NCBI RefSeq assembly: GCF_001310635.1
Contig: NZ_BAXR01000022.1
Coordinates: forward strand, 1-48,400
Direction: 5' to 3'
DNA: 48,400 nucleotides
DNA from: Bacillus sp. JCM 19034
GTDB lineage: Bacteria; Bacillota; Bacilli; Bacillales; Bacillaceae_D
The first letter of the stretch is position 1; the number at the start of each line of letters is the position of its first letter. The translations under genes and the position numbers were made by a program. Below are positions 1-8,036 of the stretch, piece after piece. Below the pieces are notes generated by a model. It was not told the origin of the DNA, did no database searches, and worked only from the letters and a program-made list of their open reading frames with translations.

Positions 1-28
1 GTGCCGTTGTCGTTTTAGCGACTTTACT

Positions 29-57
29 AATATATCATGTCTCAAAAATAAAGTCAA
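29..57 (-). promoter_or_regulatory. rRNA operon promoter P2 (probable), firing out of the window
   Basis: Read on the minus strand there is TTGACT at 57-52, a 17-base spacer and TATATT at 34-29. It is followed by AGTAAAGTCGCTAAAACG, which resembles the start of Bacillus rRNA leaders. In the Bacillus origin region an rrn operon (rrnA) follows bofA, so the RNA genes should lie just beyond base 1. The hexamers and spacing are seen; the rrn assignment is inferred from synteny. Confidence 0.75.
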
Positions 58-102
58 CATTTTTTTATTTCGTTAAAATGTCCTTTAATTGCGACAAGAA
101 AT

Positions 103-132
103 AATATAACATGGTAACATTATTTAATGCAA
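103..132 (-). promoter_or_regulatory. rRNA operon promoter P1 (probable), upstream of P2
   Basis: On the minus strand TTGCAT (132-127) is followed after 18 bases by TATATT (108-103); read as TTATAT the spacing is 17. It lies about 75 bp upstream of the second promoter, the tandem P1/P2 layout typical of Bacillus rrn operons. The bofA stop codon is only about 15 bp away, so the two promoters fill the bofA-rrn gap. Confidence 0.6.
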
Positions 133-146
133 GTGTTTTTTTAAAA

Positions 147-410
147 TTATATAATGAAAATTGCAATTCCCACTAACAATGCTACTCCAGGGATACCTAA
201 TAAACCTGTTACTATCGTTGTAATGCCGTTAATCGGAACATACAATCCAATCGTTGCACCGAGTACATTTACGAAAAAAAGCATTAACACTCCGATTAAA
301 CATTGTATAGCAAATCTACCTACATATCGTAACGGTTTAACAGGTGCACCCACCAATAATAAAATGAAAACTAAAGCTACTAATAGGACAATAACTAAAG
401 TAGGTTCCAT
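147..410 (-). CDS. bofA: BofA, inhibitor of pro-sigmaK processing
   Basis: Integral membrane protein that, with SpoIVFA, holds the SpoIVFB protease inactive in the outer forespore membrane during sporulation. The start at 410 (protein beginning MEPTLVIVLL) follows a good ribosome site (AGAGGTGAT) and gives 87 residues, the usual BofA length; an upstream in-frame ATG would add 22 unrelated residues. It is almost entirely hydrophobic, with two predicted membrane segments (about residues 4-22 and 32-55) and a hydrophobic C-terminal stretch ending GIAIFII that is typical of the family. It follows yaaL and recR in the same direction and is the last gene before the presumed rrn operon. A hairpin terminator between yaaL and bofA suggests it may have its own promoter. 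Confidence 0.92.
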   Translation of the reverse strand: MEPTLVIVLLVALVFILLLVGAPVKPLRYVGRFAIQCLIGVLMLFFVNVLGATIGLYVPINGITTIVTGLLGIPGVALLVGIAIFII

Positions 411-462
411 CGGATCACCTCTTTCATCGAGCTTGTCTAACCCATTTATATGTTTCAAGAAA

Positions 463-494
463 TAAAAAAAGAACAAACCTTTTATTGTTTGCTC
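463..494 (-). terminator. Rho-independent terminator between yaaL and bofA
   Basis: On the minus strand GAGCAAAC (494-487) pairs with GTTTGTTC (478-471), with one G-U pair, around an 8-base loop and is followed by a run of T (positions 470-463). The yaaL stop codon lies in the loop. It probably ends the dnaX-yaaK-recR-yaaL transcript. Confidence 0.75.
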
Positions 495-702
495 CTTTTT
501 ACATTATTCGCTCTTGCTTCCCTTAATAAGAGTGAATATAGTGCTTCTGTTATTTTCGCTCGATTCAAGACCTCTTCAGAAGGTCGATACTACGATCAAT
601 AATCTGCTTTTGCTCATCAACCTTTTTCTTCAGCATTTCTAATTGATTCAACAAAAGAAGGTGCTGCCCTTCACGGATTTTTCCTTTTTTCTTAAGAAAC
701 AT
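482..702 (-). CDS. yaaL: YaaL, DUF2508 family protein (frameshifted in this sequence)
   Basis: Small soluble protein of unknown function always found between recR and bofA in Bacillus. The ATG at 702 follows an AGGAGG site. The first frame reads MFLKKKGKIREGQ and ends at a premature stop after the residues IDRSID; the other frame continues as LNRAKITEALYSLLLREAR and ends at 482. One missing base near 580-585 (GACC for GACCC on the coding strand) restores DPSEEVLNRAK, the core of the family, and a protein of 73 residues, close to B. subtilis YaaL. The lesion looks like a homopolymer sequencing error. Because neither half is long, simple ORF calling would miss this gene. Confidence 0.8.
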
Positions 703-714
703 CTATTTTGCCTC

Positions 715-1311
715 CTATAATTCTCGACGACCTTCAATTGCACGAGATAATGTCACTTCGTCTGCGTACTCTAAATCGCCTCCTACAGGTAGACCATGAG
801 CGATCCTTGTGACCTTTATTCCTGTTGGTTTAATTAGTCTCGACATATACATGGCTGTTGCCTCACCCTCTATCGTTGGGTTCGTAGCAATAATAACCTC
901 CTGAATCGTATCATCCTGCAATCTCTTTAGTAATTCGGGAATTTTAATATCTTCAGGTCCAATTCCATCCATCGGAGAGATTGCACCATGTAATACGTGA
1001 TATAACCCACGGTATTCTTTCATTTTTTCCATTGCAATGACATCCTTTGCCTCCTGAATGACGCAAACAACCGATTGATCACGACTTCGATCCTCACAAA
1101 TTCTGCATGGGTCAATATCAGTTATATGATGGCAAACTGAGCAATACGTCAAGTTTCTCTTTGCATTCACGAGAGCTTTAGCAAAGTCTAACACATCATC
1201 TTCCTTCATATCTAAAACAAAAAAAGCCAGGCGACTAGCCGTTTTAGGTCCTATACCTGGGAGCTTCATAAAACCTTCTATTAATTTCGCTATTGGTTCA
1301 GGATACTGCAA
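715..1311 (-). CDS. recR: Recombination mediator RecR
   Basis: DNA repair protein that works with RecF and RecO to load RecA on gapped single-stranded DNA. At 198 residues it has the standard length. It shows the N-terminal helix-hairpin-helix ([15 protein letters not shown], about residues 17-31), a four-cysteine zinc finger (CSVC ... CRIC, about 57-72) and a Toprim domain (about 80-175) with the family motif NPTIEGEAT. It is intact. It sits in the conserved dnaX-yaaK-recR order, separated from yaaK by a strong hairpin, and is followed closely by yaaL. Confidence 0.97.
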   Translation of the reverse strand: MQYPEPIAKLIEGFMKLPGIGPKTASRLAFFVLDMKEDDVLDFAKALVNAKRNLTYCSVCHHITDIDPCRICEDRSRDQSVVCVIQEAKDVIAMEKMKEYRGLYHVLHGAISPMDGIGPEDIKIPELLKRLQDDTIQEVIIATNPTIEGEATAMYMSRLIKPTGIKVTRIAHGLPVGGDLEYADEVTLSRAIEGRREL

Positions 1312-1352
1312 ACCAACAACCTCCTTCCTCCAAAAACGATTCTTTCGATAAA

Positions 1353-1380
1353 ATCCACCTACCGAGATAGGTAGGTGGAT
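1353..1380 (-). terminator. Intercistronic hairpin between yaaK and recR
   Basis: An 11-bp perfect stem (ATCCACCTACC at 1353-1363 with GGTAGGTGGAT at 1370-1380) closes a 6-base loop. On the minus strand it is followed only by TTTATC, a poor U-tract. It may be an RNA-processing or attenuation hairpin rather than a full terminator, since recR is normally cotranscribed with yaaK. Confidence 0.5.
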
Positions 1381-1402
1381 TCATCCTTGCAGCGATTATC
1401 GT

Positions 1403-1714
1403 TTAAAATAATCCTGGTACATTCATCCCTTTTGTAAACTTGCCCAAATCCTTTTCAACTAATTCATCTACTAGCTTCAACGCCTCATTTGTTGCAGCTA
1501 AAATTAAGTCCTGTAGCATTTCTGGATCATCTGGATCAATAACATCCTCGGCAATTTTCACATCTAAAATGCGCTTATCTCCACTTGCAACAACCGTTAC
1601 CATTCCGCCACCAGCTGTCGCTTCTACTGTTTTCTCTTTAAGTTCTTCCTGTGCTTTCGCCATTTGTTTTTGCATTTTTTGCATTTGCTTCATCATATTA
1701 CCCATATTTTTCAT
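1403..1714 (-). CDS. yaaK: YbaB/EbfC family nucleoid-associated protein
   Basis: Small DNA-binding protein of the YbaB/EbfC family, usually encoded between dnaX and recR. The 103-residue product has the Met- and Gln-rich N-terminal helix ([19 protein letters not shown]), the signature [13 protein letters not shown] (about residues 29-41) and the conserved C-terminus [13 protein letters not shown]. Length and order match the family. The SD is in AAGGGAGGAAAC before the ATG at 1714, and the gene lies just after the dnaX stop, so translation in one operon is likely. It probably forms a dimer with a tweezer shape that binds DNA; its exact role is unsettled in Bacillus. Confidence 0.95.
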   Translation of the reverse strand: MKNMGNMMKQMQKMQKQMAKAQEELKEKTVEATAGGGMVTVVASGDKRILDVKIAEDVIDPDDPEMLQDLILAATNEALKLVDELVEKDLGKFTKGMNVPGLF

Positions 1715-1732
1715 CTTTTGTTTCCTCCCTTA

Positions 1733-3422
1733 TTAGTCACGATCAACCATTTCGATTAGTTCTTCACCGACAAGCTTAACAGCTTCCTCAACTAATTGGT
1801 CTCGTTCAGGTTCATCTTCTGTTTTCCCTTTTTCAGTTACAAAGTCAGCCTTTACCTGCTCCCATTGCTCACTAAGCAAAGTGACAAACGAATGCTGTGT
1901 TTGGAAGCTTGATTGTAAAATCGGCACAAGGTAATCTCGAAACTTTGTATCCATCATATCACGATGCATCTCATTTTGAAACGCCAAAACAATTGATGTA
2001 GAAGATGCAGCAACTGGCTTACTATCACTTAACCAAGCATGACCTGGGACAGTTGTCGTTCGCATCTTCTCCATTACGTCTCCCCAACGTGAAGTAACAA
2101 GCTGCAAGCTTTGCTTATTAGCATTTTTGAGTATCTCCATTACTTTTGCCGTTGAAGCTTTCGATTGGGTTGCTTGAGAACGTCTCGTCCGTTTTGGTTT
2201 CGCTGTGACTTGATTTGTATTTTCTTGAATCGTAACTGGTTTTCGGCTGTTTAGCTGTTCTACTTGCTGCTGCAATGTATGTATTTGCTTTTTCAGTTCT
2301 TGAATTTCTCCGATTGAACTAACATCTATTTCATTTGATGAGCCTTGTTGCAAGAGCTTCATCAATGCTAGCTCTAAAAAAATCTTCGGGTGAGCAGACA
2401 TTCTCATTTCTTGATGGCTAACCGTTAACGACTCAATCGTCTCATGAAGCCAACGAGGTGATACACGCTCTGCTAGTGCTTGAAACGCTTCATCTGGTTT
2501 TGCCTCTCCAGTAAGTCCTCTGCATTCGGGGCATGCTTAAAGAGCAATAAATCACGATGAAAATAGATTAAATCCTCAATTAAACGCATTGGATCTTTCC
2601 CTTCAGCAATCATCCGGTCAATCTCCTGTAAGGCATTAAGCGTCTTATGTTCTAAAAGATTTTCAACAATCTTTAGTAACGCTTGTTGCGAAACGGCACC
2701 TGTAATCGCTAAAACATCCTCTAAAGTGACCTGTCCCTCCGCAAACGAAATTGCTTGGTCTAGTAGACTTAAAGCATCACGCATTCCACCGTCAGCAGCT
2801 CGTGCGACTTGTAATAATGCTTCTGGCTCAGCTTCTATTCCATCAGCTTCTAAAATTTGCTCAATCCTAGCTACAATCGAATGACTTGAAATTCTTTTAA
2901 AGTCAAAACGTTGACAACGTGAGATAATCGTTAATGGGATCTTATGAGGCTCAGTCGTTGCTAATATGAAAATGACGTGACTTGGTGGTTCTTCTAATGT
3001 CTTTAGCAAAGCATTAAAGGCCCCAGTCGATAGCATGTGTACTTCATCAATAATATACACCTTATAACGCACTTCATTCGGTGCAAATTTCACTTTATCA
3101 CGAATATCACGGATTTCGTCTACTCCGTTATTAGAAGCCGCATCAATTTCCATCACATCAACAATTGCTCCCGATGTAATACCTTTGCATGCATGGCATT
3201 GATTGCAAGGTTCTGCGACTGGAGCATGCTCACAATTAATAGCCTTTGCAATAACTTTCGCAGCACTCGTCTTTCCAGTACCACGAGGTCCAGTGAAAGA
3301 TAGGCGTGAGAGAGCTTCTCTTGCATTAAGGCATTTTGTAACGTTTTCGTAATATGCTCTTGACCAACAACATCTTGCAAGAGCTGCGGTCGCCATACAC
3401 GATATAAAGCTTGATAACTCAT
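1733..3422 (-). CDS. dnaX: DNA polymerase III subunit gamma/tau (two frameshifts)
   Basis: Clamp-loader ATPase subunit that opens the DnaN ring and tethers polymerase and helicase. The start (MSYQALYRVWRPQ) is at 3422. The P-loop GPRGTGKTS is near residues 45-53, followed by the Zn-binding cysteines (CEHAPVAEPCNQCHAC), Walker B (YIIDEVHML) and the SRC motif (LTIISRCQRFDF). The coding frame breaks twice: near 3296-3299 (one T missing on the coding strand just before the P-loop) and near 2511-2516. Restoring one base at each gives 563 residues, the same length as B. subtilis DnaX. The C-terminal tau part (about residues 340-563) is Gln- and Lys-rich. Neither break lies at a programmed slippery site. 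Confidence 0.93.
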
Positions 3423-3451
3423 CGCACTTCCTCCCCCCACTTCCTTTATTC

Positions 3452-3480
3452 ATTATAACTTTTCACAAAGTTGAGAACAA
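3452..3480 (-). promoter_or_regulatory. SigmaA-type promoter of dnaX-yaaK-recR
   Basis: Minus-strand TTGTTC (3480-3475), 17-base spacer, perfect TATAAT (3457-3452), about 30 bp before the dnaX start. It lies just downstream of the SRP RNA terminator, so the dnaX operon is transcribed separately. Confidence 0.75.
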
Positions 3481-3510
3481 TCATCTAATCAGATGTTTTT
3501 ATGAATCATT

Positions 3511-3540
3511 AAAAAAACAACTACGCAATGAACGTAGTTG
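3511..3540 (-). terminator. Terminator of SRP RNA
   Basis: An 8-bp stem (CAACTACG at 3518-3525 with CGTAGTTG at 3533-3540) with a 7-base loop, followed on the minus strand by seven T (3517-3511). A-rich sequence on the other side makes it potentially bidirectional. Confidence 0.85.
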
Positions 3541-3559
3541 CTTTTTTATATAAAAAGGA

Positions 3560-3832
3560 TACCGTGCACCTTCCTTCGATTAAGATGCCACGAGCGTTAC
3601 CTAAGCAGTTAGCTCGGCCCAGGCGACTCCACGGCACACGAAAGAATCCACTTACTGCTGCTTCCTTCCGGACCTGACAGGGTTCATGGGTTTCCGTTGC
3701 GTGGAACCCAAGCGTCAACACCACTTACTTAGGGCAGACCTCGCAGCACCAAAACCTCTAGAAGGGATTCAGCCCCGCTATAGCGGATTGCGAGTTACAA
3801 GGCACCGCTACCTCCCCACCTAGCACGGTAAA
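3560..3832 (-). ncRNA. scr: Signal recognition particle RNA (long Bacillus type, scRNA)
   Basis: On the minus strand the RNA begins near CCGTGCTAGGTGGGGAGG (about 3829) and ends near GGTGCACGGTA (about 3561); the two ends pair. The universally conserved SRP54-binding hairpin is present (GTCAGGTCCGGAAGGAAGC, in 3660-3678) as is GGGCCGAGCTAACTGC further on. The length of about 270 bases matches the long SRP RNA with an Alu domain found in Bacillus. It acts with Ffh in targeting membrane and secreted proteins. It lies between tadA and dnaX as in B. subtilis. Exact ends are approximate. Confidence 0.95.
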
Positions 3833-3871
3833 GCGTAATAATGTTGTTAACGTCTCAATGACGTATTATTA

Positions 3872-3900
3872 AGTATAGTGGTTTTTTCATTTAAATGCAA
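3872..3900 (-). promoter_or_regulatory. Promoter of SRP RNA
   Basis: Minus-strand TTGCAT (3900-3895), 17-base spacer, TATACT (3877-3872), about 40 bp upstream of the mature RNA 5' end. This fits a precursor that is trimmed. Confidence 0.8.
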
Positions 3901-3960
3901 GAGCTATAAGCTGTGAATTATTGGAAGCCTTAACTATAACATTTTCTAGATAACTACTAA

Positions 3961-4424
3961 TTACTTTTTCTTATTAGCCCTTAATTTTCTAAAGAAATTC
4001 GTTAAAATCATCCACACTCTTCAGCCAGGCAGCCCTCGACTACTTCTGTCTGGTGATTAAAACGTGAATCATTTAATAAATTCATCAATGAACCTACACA
4101 ACCAGCCTTCGGATCTCTAGCACCAAAAACAACAGTTGGAATTCGAGCTTGTAATATCGCTCCTGCACACATCGGACATGGCTCTAATGTGACATAAAGA
4201 GTACAGTCTAACAAACGCCAGCTACCTAATTTCTGACACGCTTGTTCAATAACCGCTAGTTCTGCATGAGCTAACGCTTGCTGGTCACTTTCCCTACGAT
4301 TGTATGCTACAGCAACAATTTGATCATGCTTTACAAGGACCGCCCCAATCGGAACTTCGCCAATCTTTTGGGCTTCCTCAGCTTGTTGTAAAGCTACCCT
4401 CATCCACTTTTCATGGTTGTCCAT
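3961..4424 (-). CDS. tadA: tRNA-specific adenosine deaminase TadA (C-terminus frameshifted)
   Basis: Zinc enzyme that converts A34 to inosine in the tRNA-Arg ACG anticodon. It has the HAE motif (His53-Ala-Glu55) and PCPMC (Cys83, Cys86), which together bind zinc and supply the proton-shuttling Glu. The uninterrupted frame stops after GCLAEECG at residue 138. The next frame continues MILTNFFRKLRANKKK to a stop at 3961, which matches the C-terminal helix of TadA. One G missing near 4011-4013 (TGTGGATG for TGTGGGATG) explains the break and gives 154 residues. The short form looks deceptively complete. ATG at 4424. Confidence 0.93.
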
Positions 4425-4474
4425 AAATGCCTACACCTTCATTTTAGATTGTTTCCCCATTATTATTAATTAAA

Positions 4475-4504
4475 TGAAAAAACACTACCAATTACGGCAG
4501 TGTT
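4475..4504 (-). terminator. Terminator of tRNA-Ser
   Basis: On the minus strand AACACTGCC pairs with GGTAGTGTT (one G-U pair) around GTAATT (stem 4504-4481), followed by T-rich sequence. It begins 15 bases past the CCA end of the tRNA. Confidence 0.85.
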
Positions 4505-4518
4505 GACTGTATGATCAA

Positions 4519-4611
4519 TGGCGGAGGAAGAGGGATTCGAACCCCCGCGCGGTTTAACCCGCCTGTCGGTTTTCAAGACCGATCCCTTCAGCCGGACTTG
4601 GGTATTCCTCC
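4519..4611 (-). tRNA. tRNA-Ser (anticodon TGA)
   Basis: On the minus strand: acceptor GGAGGAA pairs with TTCCTCC, discriminator G, encoded CCA. The anticodon loop CTTGAAA gives TGA, and there is a long variable arm as expected for serine. The length is 93 bases including CCA. The T arm has GGTTCGAATCC. Its neighbour serS is controlled by a T-box that can pair with its GCCA end. Confidence 0.97.
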
Positions 4612-4633
4612 GTAATTCGTACTGACAAGGAAT

Positions 4634-4662
4634 ATAATAACAAACATAATCATCAGAAGCAA
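4634..4662 (-). promoter_or_regulatory. Promoter of tRNA-Ser
   Basis: Minus-strand TTGCTT (4662-4657), 17-base spacer, TATTAT (4639-4634), ending 22 bp before the tRNA 5' end. Confidence 0.7.
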
Positions 4663-4756
4663 GTCTTTTTATGATATTTTGAATTTATAAAAATACTTGT
4701 ATAGCTTATCCCGCTTGTAACAGCTTCACACAGTGATTTCTAGAAAGACAATAGAG

Positions 4757-4800
4757 GTAACGCTCACCTTGAAAAATGTCCATTTCATAGTGAGCGTTAC
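4757..4800 (-). terminator. Terminator hairpin of serS
   Basis: An 11-bp perfect stem, GTAACGCTCAC (4757-4767) with GTGAGCGTTAC (4790-4800), begins 4 bases after the serS stop. The U-tract is weak (CTCTATTG), so termination may be incomplete. Confidence 0.7.
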
Positions 4801-4803
4801 GTA

Positions 4804-6081
4804 TTATTTAGGACGTATCACGTCAACACGCATATATGGGCGTAACACTTCAGGTACAACAATAGAACCGTCCTCTTGTTGATAATTTTCCAAAATCGCG
4901 GCCACTGTTCGTCCAATCGCTAATCCAGAACCATTTAATGTATGAACAAACTCTGGTTTTGCTTTTTGTTCACGACGAAATTTTATATTGGCACGTCTTG
5001 CTTGAAAATCTTCAAAATTACTACAAGACGAAATTTCACGGTACGTATTATAGCTTGGTATCCATACTTCAATATCGTATTTTTTCGCAGCTGTAAAACC
5101 TAGATCGCCCGTACACATACTCATGACACGATAAGGAAGCTTTAATAGTTGTAACACTTTTTCAGCATGAGAAGTTAATTGTTCTAATGTCTCATAAGAA
5201 TCTTCTGGTTTGACAAAACGGACGAGCTCAACTTTATTAAATTGATGCTGTCGAATTAAACCTCGCGTATCTCTTCCAGCCGATCCTGCTTCAGAACGGA
5301 AATTAGCACTATATGCGGCATACGCAATTGGTAATTGCTCAGATGAAAGAATTTCATCGCGATGCAAATTAGTAACAGGTACTTCAGCTGTCGGAATAAG
5401 GAAATAATCATCTTCTTTAATTTGAAAAGAATCTTGCTCAAACTTTGGAAGCTGCCCTGTTCCAGTCATGCTTTGGCGATTAACCATAAAAGGTGGGATT
5501 ACTTCTTCATAGCCATGCTCATCTTGATGGAGATCCATCATAAAATTAATGAGTGCACGTTCTAAACGAGCCCCTAATCCTTTATAGAAAACAAAACGAC
5601 TTCCCGTTACTTTTGAGGCACGCTCAAAATCAAGAATATCCAAATCGGTTGCTGCATCCCAATGCGGCTTTACATCAAAAGAAAATGACGGTATTTCTCC
5701 CCATGTCCGAACCTCAACATTATCATCCTCAGTCTCGCCAACAGGTGTACTATCGTGAGGAATGTTCGGTATCGTTAATAAAATATCTTCAAGCTCTAGC
5801 TCAAAATTTCTTAGTTCTTCATCAAGCTCTTTAATTTTATTTGATACTTCCTTTGTTTCTGTAATTAAATGATCCGCATCCTTTTTCTCTCGTTTCAGCT
5901 GTGCAACTTCTTGAGATACTTGGTTACGGCGGTTTTTAAGCTCTTCAACTTCAACAATAACGGCTCTTCTCTTTTCATCTAATTCTTGAAAACGGTCTAA
6001 GCCGGAAATATCCTCTCCACGAGTAGTTAATTTCTCCTTGATCCCAGACAAATCTTTGCGTAATCGTTTAATGTCTAACAT
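4804..6081 (-). CDS. serS: Seryl-tRNA synthetase
   Basis: Class II synthetase that charges tRNA-Ser with serine. The 425-residue product is intact and of normal length. The N-terminal part (about 1-105) is the long antiparallel coiled-coil arm that grips the long variable arm of tRNA-Ser ([16 protein letters not shown]). The class II core has motif 2 ([22 protein letters not shown]) and motif 3 ([16 protein letters not shown]). The ATG at 6081 has AAAGGATGG upstream. It is preceded by a T-box leader and followed by a hairpin and tRNA-Ser. The dgk/dck nucleoside kinase genes that follow serS in B. subtilis are absent here. Confidence 0.98.
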   Translation of the reverse strand: MLDIKRLRKDLSGIKEKLTTRGEDISGLDRFQELDEKRRAVIVEVEELKNRRNQVSQEVAQLKREKKDADHLITETKEVSNKIKELDEELRNFELELEDILLTIPNIPHDSTPVGETEDDNVEVRTWGEIPSFSFDVKPHWDAATDLDILDFERASKVTGSRFVFYKGLGARLERALINFMMDLHQDEHGYEEVIPPFMVNRQSMTGTGQLPKFEQDSFQIKEDDYFLIPTAEVPVTNLHRDEILSSEQLPIAYAAYSANFRSEAGSAGRDTRGLIRQHQFNKVELVRFVKPEDSYETLEQLTSHAEKVLQLLKLPYRVMSMCTGDLGFTAAKKYDIEVWIPSYNTYREISSCSNFEDFQARRANIKFRREQKAKPEFVHTLNGSGLAIGRTVAAILENYQQEDGSIVVPEVLRPYMRVDVIRPK

Positions 6082-6139
6082 AAGTCACCATCCTTTTTAA
6101 ATAAAATTATCCAAATTATCATTTCCCATCATAAACAAA

Positions 6140-6359
6140 AACCGCCCCTTCTACAATAAATAGAAGGGACGGTTTCCCGCGTTGCCACCCTTGTTGCATG
6201 GATTTAACAAATCCATACCACTTTAGCCGATAACAGTGGCCACTGAAAGAGGTTTATTCTCTTTACTCAAAGGGAGATTCTAACTAGCGTTTGACCAGTT
6301 CACACCACCCACCGGCTCTCTTAACAAACAAACTAGCTATACTAATCCTTATCAACGCT
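6140..6359 (-). promoter_or_regulatory. T-box riboswitch leader controlling serS
   Basis: The minus-strand leader carries the T-box core AAGGGTGGCAACGCGGG (6192-6176). Just after it is a strong terminator stem (TAGAAGGGACGGTT with AACCGCCCCTTCTA, in 6174-6140) followed by TTTTTG. The bulge bases UGGC (6187-6184) are complementary to the GCCA end of tRNA-Ser (discriminator G). A UCU/UCC serine specifier is likely in GAATCTCCC (near 6280); this codon choice is inferred. Uncharged tRNA-Ser should favour the antiterminator. The promoter must lie inside the 3' end of pdxT; I see no clear hexamers there. Confidence 0.93.
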
Positions 6360-6947
6360 TTATTTATTTGCTTCTTTTGCTTCCTTAACCATTTCAACAA
6401 AAAACTGATGAATTCGATGGTCATCGGTTAATTCTGGATGAAAGGAACAAGCAAGAAATTGACCTTGTCTCGCCGCTACAATTTCATCCTTATACGTAGA
6501 TAATACCTCAACATCATCACCGACTTCAACAATTAATGGAGCCCGAATGAATACAGCACGAACATCATCGCCTACACCCGTTACTTGTAAATCAGTTTCA
6601 AAGCTTTCGCGTTGACGTCCGAACGCATTTCGCTGTACTTTCATATCCATTACAGCTAGGTGACCTTGATCGTATCCAACAATGTCATCAGCCATTAAAA
6701 TTAACCCTGCACATGTTCCAAATACCGGTTTTCCTTGCTTCGCAAATTGCTTTAATGGCTCAAAGAATCCGTAAAGGTCAATCAAACGTCTCATCGTTGT
6801 ACTTTCTCCACCAGGTAAAACAATTCCGTCCAACTCATTAAGCTGTTCCACTTTTTTAACAACAATCACTTCAGTCTCAGATGATTGCAAGCACTGGACA
6901 TGCTCTCTTACAGCACCTTGTAATGCTAATACTCCAATTTTAACCAT
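6360..6947 (-). CDS. pdxT: Pyridoxal 5'-phosphate synthase glutaminase subunit PdxT
   Basis: Class I glutaminase that feeds ammonia to PdxS in the DXP-independent vitamin B6 route. The start at 6947 ([17 protein letters not shown]) has GGGAAAGGA upstream and gives 195 residues; the ATG 30 bp further up would overlap pdxS and add 10 non-family residues. The nucleophile is Cys79 in GTCAGLI; the His/Glu pair is in SFHPEL near the C-terminus; the oxyanion glycines are in LPGGEST. It is intact, follows pdxS by about 20 bp and is surely cotranscribed with it. Confidence 0.97.
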   Translation of the reverse strand: MVKIGVLALQGAVREHVQCLQSSETEVIVVKKVEQLNELDGIVLPGGESTTMRRLIDLYGFFEPLKQFAKQGKPVFGTCAGLILMADDIVGYDQGHLAVMDMKVQRNAFGRQRESFETDLQVTGVGDDVRAVFIRAPLIVEVGDDVEVLSTYKDEIVAARQGQFLACSFHPELTDDHRIHQFFVEMVKEAKEANK

Positions 6948-6966
6948 GGTTGAATCCTTTCCCAAC

Positions 6967-7851
6967 TTACCAACCACGTTCTTGCATACGTTCTGATGGT
7001 TCTAAAGTTGAAATTTCAATTCCTTTCATTGCTGTACCTAGTCCTTTAGAAAGCTCTGCAATTAATGCATAATCTTCATAATGAGTAGTCGCTTCGACAA
7101 TTGCACGAGCAAACTTTTCTGGATTTTCTGACTTAAAGATTCCTGATCCAACGAACACACCATCAGCACCAAGTTGCATCATAAGTGCTGCATCAGCCGG
7201 AGTTGCTACTCCACCTGCAGCAAAATTAACAACTGGAAGCTTCCCTGTCTCTTTAATTTGTAATAACAGCTCATAAGAAGCACCTAGATTTTTAGCTTCT
7301 GTCATTAGTTCATCTCTAGACATATTTTGTACTTTATGAATTTGCTGTTGGACTAAACGCATGTGACGAACTGCTTCGACAATATTGCCTGTGCCTGGTT
7401 CACCTTTCGTACGAAGCATAGATGCTCCTTCTTCAATACGTCGTGATGCTTCACCAAGGTCACGTGCTCCACAAACGAATGGAACAGTAAAATCACGCTT
7501 ATATAAGTGATACTCTTCATCAGCAGGTGTTAATACTTCACTCTCATCTATATAATCAACACCCATTGCTTCAAGTACACGTGCTTCAACAATATGCCCA
7601 ATACGTGCTTTGGCCATAACTGGAATTGAAACAGCATTTAATACTTCTTCAACGATGGTAGGATCTGCCATTCTTGCTACTCCGCCTGCAGCACGGATAT
7701 CAGCTGGAACACGCTCCAAGGCCATTACGGCAACAGCCCCTGCTTGTTCAGCAATTTTCGCTTGTTCGGCATTAATAACGTCCATAATGACGCCACCTTT
7801 TTGCATTTCAGCCATACCACGTTTTACTCTATCTGTACCCGTTTGACTCAT
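6967..7851 (-). CDS. pdxS: Pyridoxal 5'-phosphate synthase lyase subunit PdxS
   Basis: Synthase subunit that builds PLP from ribose 5-phosphate, glyceraldehyde 3-phosphate and ammonia, forming a 12-mer decorated with PdxT. The 294 residues are the standard length and intact. The two catalytic lysines are in VMAKARIGH (about residue 81) and [11 protein letters not shown] (about 149). The phosphate-binding loop [13 protein letters not shown] is clear. ATG at 7851 with the SD TAGGAGGAA. Upstream on the minus strand is TATACT near 7910-7915, a possible -10 without a good -35. Confidence 0.98.
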   Translation of the reverse strand: MSQTGTDRVKRGMAEMQKGGVIMDVINAEQAKIAEQAGAVAVMALERVPADIRAAGGVARMADPTIVEEVLNAVSIPVMAKARIGHIVEARVLEAMGVDYIDESEVLTPADEEYHLYKRDFTVPFVCGARDLGEASRRIEEGASMLRTKGEPGTGNIVEAVRHMRLVQQQIHKVQNMSRDELMTEAKNLGASYELLLQIKETGKLPVVNFAAGGVATPADAALMMQLGADGVFVGSGIFKSENPEKFARAIVEATTHYEDYALIAELSKGLGTAMKGIEISTLEPSERMQERGW

Positions 7852-8036
7852 TAAAATTCCTCCTATAGCTATACGTTCTATCTAGTAAATTTGACATATT
7901 CTTTATTAGTATACATCAAATAAGGGTAATTCTCCTGTTTTTTAGAGAAAAAACGTTACGCACCTTTTCTTTAAATAGACACTGAACCGTTACAACGTTT
8001 TGTTTTACGTGATGGGAACTTAGAACGTGTCCTTTC

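Noticed and set aside
3290..3305. Programmed frameshift in dnaX producing gamma and tau
   Set aside because: The breaks lie before the P-loop and near residue 305, not at an A-rich slippery heptamer followed by a stem-loop, and both resemble the losses in neighbouring genes. Shifting there would destroy the ATPase rather than make gamma.
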